A stretch of DNA of 64,000 nucleotides from CAJCIY01 sp036379355 (GTDB taxonomy: Bacteria > Actinomycetota > Actinomycetes > Mycobacteriales > CAJCIY01), in assembly GCA_036379355.1 (NCBI GenBank), contig DASVGV010000081.1, positions 1 to 64,000 of the forward strand. Direction: 5' to 3'. The notes beneath the pieces were generated by a model. That model was not told where the DNA came from. It ran no database searches and saw nothing but the letters and a program-made list of their open reading frames with translations. The stretch's first letter is position 1. Each line of letters begins with the position of its first letter. Both the position numbers and the translations under genes were made by a program. This document shows, piece by piece, positions 24,959 through 33,682 of the stretch.

Positions 24959-26170
24959 GTGGTTCTGACCAACAAGCGTGTGGCCATGTCGGCCGCGGCG
25001 TTGCTCGCCGCCGGGCTCGCCGTGACCGCCTGCGGCAGCAGCTCGTCCAGCTCCAAGACGAAGCCCAGCAGCGGCGGCTCGTCGTCGACGGCCTCGGCAC
25101 CCGCCCTGTCGGCAACCTCGTTCACGCGCGACTTCTCGGCGATGGCCCAGCTCAAGTCGATCGCCGCCGCGGGCAAGGGTTCGGTCGGCATCATCCTGCC
25201 GGACACGACGTCCTCGGCTCGGTACGCCGAATTCGACGCGCCCTACCTCACGAAGGCCTTCGAGGCAGCCGGTCTGAGCTCTTCTCAGGTCAGCGTGAAG
25301 AACGCACAGGGCAGCGACAACACGTTCGTCACCGACGCTCAGGCCGACATCACGAACGGCGCGTCGGTCCTGCTCATCGACCCGGAGGACGCGGGCACCG
25401 GAGCGCGGGTTCAGCAGTACGCCGCGCAGCACGGCGTGACGGTCATCGACTACGACCGCATCACCCAGGGCAAGTACTACATCTCCTTCGACAACGTCCA
25501 GGTCGGCAAGCTCATCGGTCAGGGCTTCGCCAGCTGCGTCACCGACTGGGGCGTGAAGTCCCCGGTCCTGATCAAGATGGTCGGTGACCCGACGGACAAC
25601 AACGCCACCCTGTTCGCGCAGGGCTACGACTCGGTGATCTCCGCGAACCCGTCGTGGAAGGTCGCCGCCTCACCCGCCGGGACATGGACGCCGTCGGTGG
25701 CCCTCACCGAGTTCCAGCAGGCGTACACCGCGCACCCGGACGTGAACTCCGCGATCATCCCGAACGACGAGAACGCGGCGCCGATCATCAGCTACCTGAA
25801 GAACCGCGGCATCAAGCCGAAGACGTTCCCGATCACCGGCCAGGACGCCACGCTCGTCGGCCTGCAGAACATCCTGTCCGGCTACCAGTGCGGCACCGCG
25901 TACAAGCCGATCTACCTGGAGGCGCAGGCGGCCGCCGCCGTCGCGCTGTACGCGCGAGCCGGGCAGCAGCCGCCGGCAGCGTTGCTGAACGGGTCGACGG
26001 CCAACCCCAACGACAACAACAACCAGATGCCCTCGGTGCTGCTGACGCCCGAGTGGGTCACGACGAAGAACATGAACGACACGGTCATCAAGGACCAGTT
26101 CGTTCCTGCCAGCCAGCTCTGCACGGCGGCCTACGCTGCGGCATGCACGGCAGCGGGGATCAGCAGCTGA
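24959..26170 (+). CDS. Sugar ABC transporter substrate-binding lipoprotein, XylF-like
   Basis: The start at GTG 24959 is fixed by AGGAGG 5 bases upstream and gives 403 residues. A lipoprotein signal ends in LAVTAC, followed by a Ser/Gly-rich linker. The mature part is a type-1 periplasmic-binding fold with features of XylF: GSVGIILPDTTSSARYAEFDAPYL, VTVIDYDRITQGKYYISFDNVQVGKLIG, and IIPNDENAAPIISYLKNRGI followed by ITGQDATLVGLQNILSGYQCGTAYKP. It should capture a pentose or hexose outside the membrane for the permease at 27021. The C-terminus holds two cysteines in LCTAAYAAACTAAG that may form a disulfide. It sits directly behind the operator of the two-component system. Confidence 0.9.
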   Translation: MVLTNKRVAMSAAALLAAGLAVTACGSSSSSSKTKPSSGGSSSTASAPALSATSFTRDFSAMAQLKSIAAAGKGSVGIILPDTTSSARYAEFDAPYLTKAFEAAGLSSSQVSVKNAQGSDNTFVTDAQADITNGASVLLIDPEDAGTGARVQQYAAQHGVTVIDYDRITQGKYYISFDNVQVGKLIGQGFASCVTDWGVKSPVLIKMVGDPTDNNATLFAQGYDSVISANPSWKVAASPAGTWTPSVALTEFQQAYTAHPDVNSAIIPNDENAAPIISYLKNRGIKPKTFPITGQDATLVGLQNILSGYQCGTAYKPIYLEAQAAAAVALYARAGQQPPAALLNGSTANPNDNNNQMPSVLLTPEWVTTKNMNDTVIKDQFVPASQLCTAAYAAACTAAGISS

Positions 26171-26172
26171 GG

Positions 26173-27015
26173 ATGGCGACGGACGCCACGGCGGGAGCCC
26201 GGTCCGCGGACCGGGCTCCCGCATCCTCCTCGGCCGGCGGTGCTGCTTCCGGTACGCCGCTGCTGCGCCTGTCCAAGATCGGCAAGAGCTTCGGTCCCGT
26301 CCAGGCGCTGGCGGACATCGACCTGGAGGTCTACCCCGGTGAGGTGCTCGCGCTGGTGGGCGACAACGGGGCCGGCAAGTCGACCCTGATCAAGACCATC
26401 TCCGGCATCTGGTCACCGGACAGCGGCCAGGAGTTCTGGGACGGCCGGCAGGTGCACATCCGGCACCCCCGCGACGCCGCCGCACTCGGTATCGCGACGA
26501 TGTACCAGGACTTGGCGCTGGCGGACAACCTCGACATCGTCGAGAACATGTTCCTGGGGCGGGAGACCGTGCGTGCCGGCCTGCTGGACGAGACATCGAT
26601 GGAGCTGTCCGCACGCCGCACGCTGTCGGACCTGTCCGTGACGACCGTTCGGTCCATCCGCCAGCCGGTGGGCTCGCTGTCCGGCGGGCAGCGCCAGGCG
26701 GTCGCCGTCGCGCGGGCCGTGCTCGAGGAAGCCAAGCTCGTGATCATGGACGAGCCGACCGCAGCGCTGGGCGTGTCCCAGACCGCGATGGTGCTCGATC
26801 TCGTGCGCAGCCTCAGCGAGCGCGGGGTGGCCGTCCTGCTGATCTCGCACAACCTCAACGACGTGTTCGCCGTGGCGGACCGGCTGGCGGCGCTCTACCT
26901 CGGCCGGCTCGCCGGAACGGCACGCATCGCCGACATCGACAGCCAGCAGGCGGTGGCGCTCATCACGACGGGGTCTCTCACCCCGGTGGGGGCGCATTCC
27001 GCCAGGAAGGACTGA
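26173..27015 (+). CDS. Sugar ABC transporter ATPase, single-domain
   Basis: The 280-residue ATPase has Walker A GDNGAGKST (63-71), Q-loop in TMYQDLALADNLDIVENMFLGRE, signature LSGGQ (169-173), Walker B with Glu194 and switch His226. It has one ABC domain, like FrcA, not the duplicated domain of XylG or RbsA (about 500 residues), so it should work as a dimer. Residues 1-28 are a poorly conserved Ala/Ser-rich leader encoded across a perfect palindrome (26193-26220). The ATG at 26173 is 2 bases after the binding-protein stop. Its core is strikingly similar to the ABC part of the kinase fusion at 21643 (WQDLALCENLDVAANLLLGRE), suggesting paralogy and possible heterodimers. Confidence 0.9.
   Translation: MATDATAGARSADRAPASSSAGGAASGTPLLRLSKIGKSFGPVQALADIDLEVYPGEVLALVGDNGAGKSTLIKTISGIWSPDSGQEFWDGRQVHIRHPRDAAALGIATMYQDLALADNLDIVENMFLGRETVRAGLLDETSMELSARRTLSDLSVTTVRSIRQPVGSLSGGQRQAVAVARAVLEEAKLVIMDEPTAALGVSQTAMVLDLVRSLSERGVAVLLISHNLNDVFAVADRLAALYLGRLAGTARIADIDSQQAVALITTGSLTPVGAHSARKD
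26193..26220 (+). terminator. Perfect 28-base palindrome after the binding-protein gene
   Basis: GGGAGCCCGGTCC at 26193-26205 and its exact complement GGACCGGGCTCCC at 26208-26220 flank GC, forming a very stable hairpin 22 bases after the binding-protein stop and inside the first codons of the ATPase gene. No U-tract follows. The position suits an attenuator or 3' mRNA stabiliser that keeps binding protein in excess over ATPase and permease. Confidence 0.6.
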
Positions 27016-27020
27016 CCGCC

Positions 27021-28352
27021 ATGTCGATGCCTCCCTCCCAGGCCGAGCTGCCGGCCGAGTCCACGCCCACCGACGTCGGCTTCGTCGACGAGGCCGCGGC
27101 GGGCTCGCCGGACCGGTTCGCCGTCAACGAGCTGACGGCGAACTCGTTCGTCGAGTACGCACGCGCGCTGGGCAAGCGCATCCGCAGCGGTGAGAGCGGT
27201 GCGCTGCCGGTCGTCATCGGCCTCGTGGTCATCGTGGCGATCTTCCAGTCACAGAACTCCAAGTTCCTGTCCACCGGCAACCTGACCAACCTGATCGAGC
27301 AGTCCGGCGTGTTCGTCATCCTCGGGATGGCGGAGGTCTTCGTCCTGCTGCTGGCCGAGATCGACCTGTCCGTCGGGTACGTCGGCGCGGTGGGCGCGAC
27401 CGTCACCGCCGAGCTGGCGACGAACCCGCACAACGTCAACTGGTTCCTGGCCTGTCTGGCCGGCCTGGGTGTGTGCGCGGTCATCGGTGCGGTCCAAGGG
27501 TTGCTCATCACGCGGCTCGGCCTGCCGTCCTTCGTCGTGACCCTGGCGGGTCTGCTCGGCTTCGAAGGGGTGCTGCTCTACCTCATCCAGCACGACAAGG
27601 CGGCTACCGGCGGCACGATCCCGGTCACGAACAAGGTGATCAACGACATCATCAACGGCTCGTTGTCGAACACCGTGGGCTGGATCGTGATGGTCATCGT
27701 GGTGGTCGCGTACGGCGCCATCAGCGTCCTGCAGAACCGCCGGCGCCGCGCGAGCGGGCTCGTGACTGCGCCGCTCGCGCTCGTCGCCATCAAGGTCGGC
27801 GCGGTGGCGGTCGTCGGCGTCGTGCTCGTGCTCGTCTGCAATGCCAACCGCGGCCTGGGGCTGACCAAGCTCGAAGGGGTGCCGTGGATCGTGCCGATCC
27901 TGCTGGTGCTGCTGGTCGTCTACTCGGTGCTGCTCGGGCGCACCCGGTTCGGCCGCTACCTGTACGCGATCGGGGGCAACGCCGAGGCAGCCCGCCGTGC
28001 GGGCATCAGCCTGAAGACCATCCGGCTGTTCGCATTCGTCCTGTGCAGCGTCACCTCCGGCCTCGGCGGCATCGTCTACCTGTCCCAGCTGGGGTCCATC
28101 TCCAGCAACGTCGACGGCGGCAACCTCGTGCTGTACGCCATCGCCGCCGCCGTCATCGGCGGCACCAGCCTGTTCGGCGGGCGCGGCAAGATGATCCACG
28201 CGCTCCTGGGCGGCCTCATCATCGCCGCGGTCTACAACGGCATGGGCCTGATCGGGCTGAGCGCGGCCGCGCAGTTCATGGTCACGGCGCTGGTCCTGCT
28301 GGCGGCCGTCACGGTCGACGCCGTCTCCCGCCGCGGCCGGACCAGCGCCTGA
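27021..28352 (+). CDS. Sugar ABC transporter permease, XylH-like
   Basis: The 443-residue membrane protein has a cytoplasmic N-terminus of about 60 residues and ten or more hydrophobic spans. Characteristic blocks are NLTNLIEQSGVFVILGMAEVFVLLLAEIDLSVG, TRLGLPSFVVTLAGLLGFEGVLLYL, TRFGRYLYAIGGNAEAARRAGISLKTIRLFAFVL (the cytoplasmic loop that contacts the ATPase), and AIAAAVIGGTSLFGGRGKMIHALLGGLIIAAVYNGM. This is the BPD_transp_2 family and the long form typical of XylH. It forms a homodimeric channel for the sugar bound by the lipoprotein upstream. The ATG lies 5 bases after the ATPase stop with AGGA in front. Confidence 0.93.
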   Translation: MSMPPSQAELPAESTPTDVGFVDEAAAGSPDRFAVNELTANSFVEYARALGKRIRSGESGALPVVIGLVVIVAIFQSQNSKFLSTGNLTNLIEQSGVFVILGMAEVFVLLLAEIDLSVGYVGAVGATVTAELATNPHNVNWFLACLAGLGVCAVIGAVQGLLITRLGLPSFVVTLAGLLGFEGVLLYLIQHDKAATGGTIPVTNKVINDIINGSLSNTVGWIVMVIVVVAYGAISVLQNRRRRASGLVTAPLALVAIKVGAVAVVGVVLVLVCNANRGLGLTKLEGVPWIVPILLVLLVVYSVLLGRTRFGRYLYAIGGNAEAARRAGISLKTIRLFAFVLCSVTSGLGGIVYLSQLGSISSNVDGGNLVLYAIAAAVIGGTSLFGGRGKMIHALLGGLIIAAVYNGMGLIGLSAAAQFMVTALVLLAAVTVDAVSRRGRTSA

Positions 28353-28406
28353 GCGGGCCCCTATCCTGAGCGCACGGTGACGCGGCCGCGGCGAGGAGGT
28401 GCCTGG

Positions 28407-29225
28407 GTGGTGGACCCGGAGGAGCCGAACGCCGCGGAGCGCCGACGCTGGAACGACGAGCGCTGGACCGAGCGCTGGCCCAAGCGCGAGGCGCTGACCG
28501 GCGCGGTCACCGGAGTGCTGCTCGACGGGCTGGGCCCTGTCGCGGGCCAGCGGCTGCTCGACGTGGGGGCCGGCGGGGGAGGCACGAGCATCGCGGCCGG
28601 CCGCCTCGTCGGCGACGGAGCCGTGGTCGGCGCCGACATCTCCGCGCCGCTGGTGCGCTTCGCCCGTGACCGTGCGGCCGCCGCGCGGGCGGTCAACGTC
28701 TCCTTCGTCGTGGCGGACGTGCAGTGCGACACCGTTCCCGGTGGGCCCTTCGACGCGGCGCTCAGCCAGTTCGGGGTCATGTTCTTCGACGAGCCGAGTG
28801 TCGCCTTCGCGAACATCAGAAATCAGCTCGTGCCGGGTGGCCGGCTCGCGTTCGCCTGCTGGCAGCCGCCCGAGCGCAACCCCTGGTTCGTCGGTCCGAT
28901 GCTGGCCGAGTACCTGCCGCCTCCTCCGCCGCCCGCACCGGGGAAGAGCCCGACAGGACCGTTCAGCCTGAGCGATCCGGACCACACGCGGAACGTGCTG
29001 GCGGCGGCGGGCTGGCGCGACATCGCGCACCGGGGCCACGAGGTCGTCGTGACCGTCGACCGGTCGGCCCTCGCGGACGACGACACGTTCGCGTCGCTCG
29101 ACCTGCCCGCCGCGGGTGTCGAGCAGGCCCGGCGCGACGTCGACGCGCGGCTCGACCGGCTGCGCGACGCCGACGGCCGCATGCGGGCCCCGCTGGCCTT
29201 CTGGGTCGTCACTGCCACCGCCTGA
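28407..29225 (+). CDS. Class I SAM-dependent methyltransferase
   Basis: The protein has the Rossmann methyltransferase motif I LLDVGAGGGGTSIAAG, motif II VVGADISAPLVRFARDRA, VSFVVADVQ for the acidic loop and DAALSQFGVMFFDEPSVAFANIRNQLVPGGRLAFACWQ for motifs IV-V. The substrate is unknown. Two starts are possible: GTG 28407 with GAGGAGG 7 bases upstream (272 residues, chosen), or GTG 28377, which stands 9 bases after a TATCCT box and could be read as a leaderless start (282 residues). It follows the permease by 54 bases and may be a separate unit. Confidence 0.8.
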   Translation: MVDPEEPNAAERRRWNDERWTERWPKREALTGAVTGVLLDGLGPVAGQRLLDVGAGGGGTSIAAGRLVGDGAVVGADISAPLVRFARDRAAAARAVNVSFVVADVQCDTVPGGPFDAALSQFGVMFFDEPSVAFANIRNQLVPGGRLAFACWQPPERNPWFVGPMLAEYLPPPPPPAPGKSPTGPFSLSDPDHTRNVLAAAGWRDIAHRGHEVVVTVDRSALADDDTFASLDLPAAGVEQARRDVDARLDRLRDADGRMRAPLAFWVVTATA

Positions 29226-29245
29226 CGTCCCGACCTGGAGGCACT

Positions 29246-30553
29246 GTGCAGGACCGTTCGCCCCGGCCCGGTTCGCTGGAGCCGATCGAGACGGCGTCCG
29301 TCGACGAGCTGCGGGCGCTGCAGCTCGACCGCATGCAGTGGTCGCTGGCCCATGCGTACGAGAACGTCGCGCACTACCGGCGTGCCTTCGACGCGGCCGG
29401 TGTCCACCCGTCGGATCTGCGGACGCTGGCGGACCTGTCCCGATTCCCGTTGACCAGCAAGGACGACCTGCGCGCCGGCTACCCGTTCGGCATGTTCGCC
29501 GTGCCGCGCGAGCAGGTGGTGCGCATCCACGCCTCGTCGGGGACGACGGGGCGCCCCACGGTGGTCGGCTACACGGAGCGGGACATCCGTACCTGGGCGG
29601 CGCTGATGGCCCGGTCCATCCGTGCGTCGGGCGGCCGCCCCGGCGACATCGTGCACGTGGCGTACGGCTACGGGCTGTTCACCGGTGGGCTCGGTGCGCA
29701 CTACGGCGCAGAAGCGTTGGGCTGCACGGTGATCCCGGTGTCCGGCGGGATGACCGAGCGTCAGGTCACGCTGATCCGGGACTTCGCCCCCGACGTGATC
29801 ATGGTGACGCCGTCGTACATGCTGGCGATCGTCGACGAGATGGAGCGGCAGGGCATCGACCCGCGATCCAGCTCCCTCGCGGTCGGCATCTTCGGCGCTG
29901 AGCCCTGGACGAACGACATGCGCGGGGAGATGGAGAGCCGGCTCGACATGCACGCGGTCGACATCTACGGGCTGTCCGAGGTGATGGGGCCCGGCGTCGC
30001 CAACGAGTGCGTCGAGACCAAGGACGGGCTGCACGTCTGGGAGGACCACTTCTACCCCGAGGTCATCGACCCGGATACGGGTGCGGTGCTGGCCGACGGC
30101 GAGCGTGGCGAGCTGGTGTTCACGTCGCTGACCAAGGAGGCGATGCCGGTCGTCCGCTACCGGACGCGCGACCTGACGCGCCTGCTGCCCGGGACGGCCC
30201 GCACCATGCGCCGCATGGAGAAGGTCACCGGACGTACCGACGACATGATCATCCTGCGTGGCGTCAACCTGTTCCCCACCCAGATCGAAGAGCTGATCCT
30301 GCGCGTTCCCGCTCTCTCACCGCACTTCCAGTGCGTTCTGCATCGGACCGGTCCGCTCGACGAGCTGACCGTGCGCGTCGAACGCCGCCCGGACGTCCCG
30401 CCGTCCGGCGCCGAAGCCGCCGGCCGGGAGCTGACCGCGCTGGTGAAGGGCGCCATCGGCGTCTCGGTCGCCGTCGACGTGCAGGAGCCGGGGCACGTAG
30501 AGCGGTCGGCGGGGAAGATGCGCCGCGTCGTCGACGAGCGTCCGCGGAGGTGA
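29246..30553 (+). CDS. paaK: Phenylacetate-CoA ligase family protein
   Basis: The 435-residue adenylate-forming enzyme has the ATP-binding motif HASSGTTGRPTVVGYTERDI near residue 93, VHVAYGYGLFTGGLGAHYGAEALG, IYGLSEVMGPGVANEC near 240, RYRTRDLTRLL and the C-terminal hinge GRTDDMIILRGVNLFPTQIEELIL. This fits PaaK, which activates phenylacetate to phenylacetyl-CoA, or a related aryl-acid ligase. Length is normal. A GGAGG stands 4 bases before the GTG. None of the ring-epoxidase genes (paaABCDE) is nearby, so either the pathway is elsewhere or it works on another aromatic acid. Confidence 0.85.
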   Translation: MQDRSPRPGSLEPIETASVDELRALQLDRMQWSLAHAYENVAHYRRAFDAAGVHPSDLRTLADLSRFPLTSKDDLRAGYPFGMFAVPREQVVRIHASSGTTGRPTVVGYTERDIRTWAALMARSIRASGGRPGDIVHVAYGYGLFTGGLGAHYGAEALGCTVIPVSGGMTERQVTLIRDFAPDVIMVTPSYMLAIVDEMERQGIDPRSSSLAVGIFGAEPWTNDMRGEMESRLDMHAVDIYGLSEVMGPGVANECVETKDGLHVWEDHFYPEVIDPDTGAVLADGERGELVFTSLTKEAMPVVRYRTRDLTRLLPGTARTMRRMEKVTGRTDDMIILRGVNLFPTQIEELILRVPALSPHFQCVLHRTGPLDELTVRVERRPDVPPSGAEAAGRELTALVKGAIGVSVAVDVQEPGHVERSAGKMRRVVDERPRR

Positions 30554-30578
30554 GGCCGCGGCCTGAGAGGCTGCTGCG

Positions 30579-32708
30579 GTGACCATCCGCGGCATCGCCT
30601 ACGGCGGCGACTACAACCCCGAGCAGTGGCCCCGAGAGGTGTGGGCCGAGGACGTGGCGCTGATGCAGCGTGCCGGGGTCAACCTCGTCACGGTCGGCGT
30701 GTTCGCCTGGTCCCGGATCCAGTCCGGTCCGGGGCAGTTCGACCTGGGGTGGATCGACGAGGTCCTGGACCTGTTGTACGACGGCGGGATACGGGTCGAC
30801 CTGGCCACGGCCACCGCCTCGCCGCCGTCCTGGCTGGTCGCGGCCCACCCCGAGATGCTGCCGGTCCGCGCCGACGGAGTGCGCCTGGGACCCGGTTCGC
30901 GCCAGCACTTCTGCCCGAGCTCACCTGCCTACCGGGCGGCGGCCCTCGAGCTGGTCGCGGTCCTGGCCGACCGGTACCGCGACCATCCGGCGCTCGAGCT
31001 CTGGCACATCGGCAACGAGTACGGCTGCCACGTCCCCGCCTGCCACTGCGAGGTCTCGCAGACGGCGTTCCGGGCGTGGCTGCGAGCACGCTACGGCGAC
31101 GACCTGGCCGCGCTGAACTCCGCCTGGGGCACCGACTTCTGGAGCCAGCGGATCACGGCCTGGGACGAGATCCGCACGCCGGCCGCCGCCCCGACATTCC
31201 TGAACCCCACGCTGCAGCTGGACTTCGCGCGCTTCTCGTCCGGCGAGCTGCTCGGCTGCTACCGCGCCGAACGGGACGTGCTCGCCGCGCGGTCGCCGGG
31301 AATGCCCGCGACCACCAACCTCATGACGTTCTTCCGGCCGGTCGACTCCTGGTCGTTCGCCCCGTACATGGACGTCCAGTCGGTGGACTGCTACCCGGAC
31401 CCGGCCGACCCGGCGGCGCACCTGACCATGGCAGCCGCCGGCGACATCACCCGGTCGCTGGGTGGCGGGCAGCCCTGGATCCTCATGGAGCAGGCGCCCG
31501 CCGCCGTGAACTGGCGGTTCGTCAACGTTCCCAAGGCCCCGGGCCAGCTCCGCGAGCTGTCGCTGACGGCGGTCGCCCGCGGCAGCGACGGCATCCTCCA
31601 GTTCCAGTGGCGCGCCTCGGTCGCCGGAGCGGAGAAGTTCCACTCGGGGATGGTGCCGCACGCCGGCACCGACACCCGGGTGTTCCGGGAGGTCGAAGCC
31701 CTCGGGCGTGACCTTGCCGCGCTGGCTCCGGTGGCCGGGACCCGCGTGACCGCCGACGTCGCGATCCTGCTCGACTGGGAGAGCTGGTGGGCGCTGGAGC
31801 TCGAGGCGCACCCGAGCGGCTACGTGTGGTGGGTGATCACCTTCCAGCACCTGTACGCCGCGCTGTTCGACGCCCACGTCACCGTCGACGTGGCCCATCC
31901 CGCGGCCGACCTCAGCGGCTACCGGCTGGTCATCGCCCCGCACATCTACCTGGTCAGCGACGCGGCCGCGGAGAACCTCACGACGTTCGTACGATCGGGC
32001 GGAACCGCTCTGGTGACGTACTTCTCGGGCATCGTCGACCCGGACGACCACGTCCGGCCCGGCAGCTACCCGGCGCCGTGGAAGGACCTGCTCGGCCTGC
32101 ACGTCGAGGAGCACTGGCCGCTGGCCGAGGGAGCCACCGACCTTCTCGGCGGCACCCTCGCCGGCCCGTCCGCGAGCGCTTCGCTGTGGCGGGAACAGGT
32201 GCACCTGCACGGCGCGGAGCCGCTGCTGACCTTCGGGTCCGCGCCGCTCGCGGGTTCGCCCGCCGCCACCCGGCACGCGTACGGCGACGGGCTGGCGGTC
32301 TACCTGGCCACCTGGCCGGACCGGGAGACGCTCGCCTCGCTGCTGGCGTGGACGTGCGAGCGGGCGCGCGTGCGACCGGTCCTGGACGCGCCCGCGGGAG
32401 TCGAGGCGGTCCGCCGCGGCGACGTGCTCTTCCTGATCAACCACACCGCGGAACCCACCGCCGTGGACCTCCCGGAGCCGGGCCGCGACCTGCTGTCCGG
32501 ACGGTCCCTGTCCGGCCGGATCACGCTCGCGCCACGGGACGCCGTGGCGCTCGTCGGTGTTGCCGACGTGCCGGCAGACCTCGTGGGCACCGTGCACGGG
32601 GACGGACCCGTGGCGGGCGCCGCCGGTGACCTGCGCCGCCGCATCGAGGACCTGCCCGACGGGCGCCGCCGCACCTCCTACCGGCGCGGGCTCGACCGCC
32701 GGCCGTGA
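30579..32708 (+). CDS. Beta-galactosidase, glycoside hydrolase family 42
   Basis: The 709-residue enzyme starts IAYGGDYNPEQWP, typical of GH42. The acid/base Glu147 lies in WHIGNEYGCHVP and the nucleophile Glu304 in ILMEQAPAAVNW. Cys112, Cys150, Cys155 and Cys157 match the structural zinc cluster of the family. A trimerisation domain (LSGYRLVIAPHIYLV) and a C-terminal beta domain follow. There is no signal peptide, so it acts on imported beta-galactosides in the cytoplasm. Its GTG start has GAGAGG upstream. Its stop overlaps galT by 4 bases, and galK follows, making a lactose/galactoside catabolic operon. Confidence 0.93.
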   Translation: MTIRGIAYGGDYNPEQWPREVWAEDVALMQRAGVNLVTVGVFAWSRIQSGPGQFDLGWIDEVLDLLYDGGIRVDLATATASPPSWLVAAHPEMLPVRADGVRLGPGSRQHFCPSSPAYRAAALELVAVLADRYRDHPALELWHIGNEYGCHVPACHCEVSQTAFRAWLRARYGDDLAALNSAWGTDFWSQRITAWDEIRTPAAAPTFLNPTLQLDFARFSSGELLGCYRAERDVLAARSPGMPATTNLMTFFRPVDSWSFAPYMDVQSVDCYPDPADPAAHLTMAAAGDITRSLGGGQPWILMEQAPAAVNWRFVNVPKAPGQLRELSLTAVARGSDGILQFQWRASVAGAEKFHSGMVPHAGTDTRVFREVEALGRDLAALAPVAGTRVTADVAILLDWESWWALELEAHPSGYVWWVITFQHLYAALFDAHVTVDVAHPAADLSGYRLVIAPHIYLVSDAAAENLTTFVRSGGTALVTYFSGIVDPDDHVRPGSYPAPWKDLLGLHVEEHWPLAEGATDLLGGTLAGPSASASLWREQVHLHGAEPLLTFGSAPLAGSPAATRHAYGDGLAVYLATWPDRETLASLLAWTCERARVRPVLDAPAGVEAVRRGDVLFLINHTAEPTAVDLPEPGRDLLSGRSLSGRITLAPRDAVALVGVADVPADLVGTVHGDGPVAGAAGDLRRRIEDLPDGRRRTSYRRGLDRRP

Positions 32709-33682
32709 GCGAGCGCCGGTACGACCCGACCGCCGCCGAGTGGGTGACGTTCGCCTCGCACCGGCAGGACCGCACCTTCCAACCGGCCGCCGAGCACTGC
32801 CCGCTGTGCCCGCAGCGCCCGGGTGGGCCGCCGACCGAGGTCGGTCCCGAGCCGTTCGACATGGCGGTCTTCGACAACAGGTTTCCCTCGTACCAGCCGA
32901 ATCCGCCCGATCCTGATGTCGCCGGCGACGACCTGCTCCAGGTACGACGGTCGTACGGCCGGTGCGAGGTGGTCGTCTACACGCCGGACCACGAGGGCTC
33001 GCTCGCCGGTCTCGGCACCGCGGGTGCGCGGACGCTCGTCGACGTCTGGACCGACCGCTCGCGCATCCTCGGGGCGGATCCGGCGGTCGCCTACGTGCTT
33101 CCGTTCGAGAACCGCGGCGCGACCGTCGGGGTGACTCTGCCCCACCCGCACGGCCAGATCTACGCCTACCCGGAGATCCCGCCGCGCCCGGCCCGCGAGC
33201 TGGCGGCCGCCGCGACCCACTACCGCGCAACGGGCCGCTGCGTGCACTGCGACGTACGGGAGCGCGAGGAGTCCCTCGGCCTCCGCGTGGTCGCGCGCGC
33301 CGACGGCTGGGTGGCGTCGGTGCCGTTCTGGGCGCGCTTCCCGTACGAGCTGCAGCTGCTGGCGCGCCGACACCGACCGTCGCTCGACGGTCTCGAGGAT
33401 GCCGAGCGGGACGGGCTGGCCGACCTGCTGGTACGGGTGCTCGGCGGCTACGACCGGCTGTTCGGCTTCCCGCTTCCGTACGTGCTCGGGGTCTACCAGG
33501 CGCCGACCGATGGAGGTCGCTGGGACCCGGTCAGCCACCTGCGGGTCTCCATCTGCCCGCCGCACCGCGCCGCCGACCGGTTGAAGTACCTCGCCGGGTC
33601 CGAGCTCCTGGCCGGCGCATTCCTCACCGACGTCGCGCCGGAGGCGGCCGCCGCCACCCTGCGGGCCGTGGTCGAGACATGA
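32705..33682 (+). CDS. galT: Galactose-1-phosphate uridylyltransferase
   Basis: The 325-residue protein has the histidine-triad-like catalytic sequence TLPHPHGQIYAYPEIPP; His149 is the nucleophile of HPHGQ. Zinc-binding Cys32 and Cys35 lie in HCPLCPQRPGG, and FENRGATVG precedes the active site. It transfers UMP from UDP-glucose to galactose-1-phosphate in the Leloir pathway. The GTG overlaps the stop of the galactosidase gene and the next gene, galK, overlaps its stop (ATGA). No galE is in this cluster, so UDP-galactose epimerase must come from elsewhere. Confidence 0.95.
   Translation: MSERRYDPTAAEWVTFASHRQDRTFQPAAEHCPLCPQRPGGPPTEVGPEPFDMAVFDNRFPSYQPNPPDPDVAGDDLLQVRRSYGRCEVVVYTPDHEGSLAGLGTAGARTLVDVWTDRSRILGADPAVAYVLPFENRGATVGVTLPHPHGQIYAYPEIPPRPARELAAAATHYRATGRCVHCDVREREESLGLRVVARADGWVASVPFWARFPYELQLLARRHRPSLDGLEDAERDGLADLLVRVLGGYDRLFGFPLPYVLGVYQAPTDGGRWDPVSHLRVSICPPHRAADRLKYLAGSELLAGAFLTDVAPEAAAATLRAVVET

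Noticed and set aside
28377..28406. GTG 28377 as the methyltransferase start
   Set aside because: It was kept only as an alternative. GTG 28407 has a strong GAGGAGG at the right distance, although a TATCCT box could support a leaderless start at 28377.
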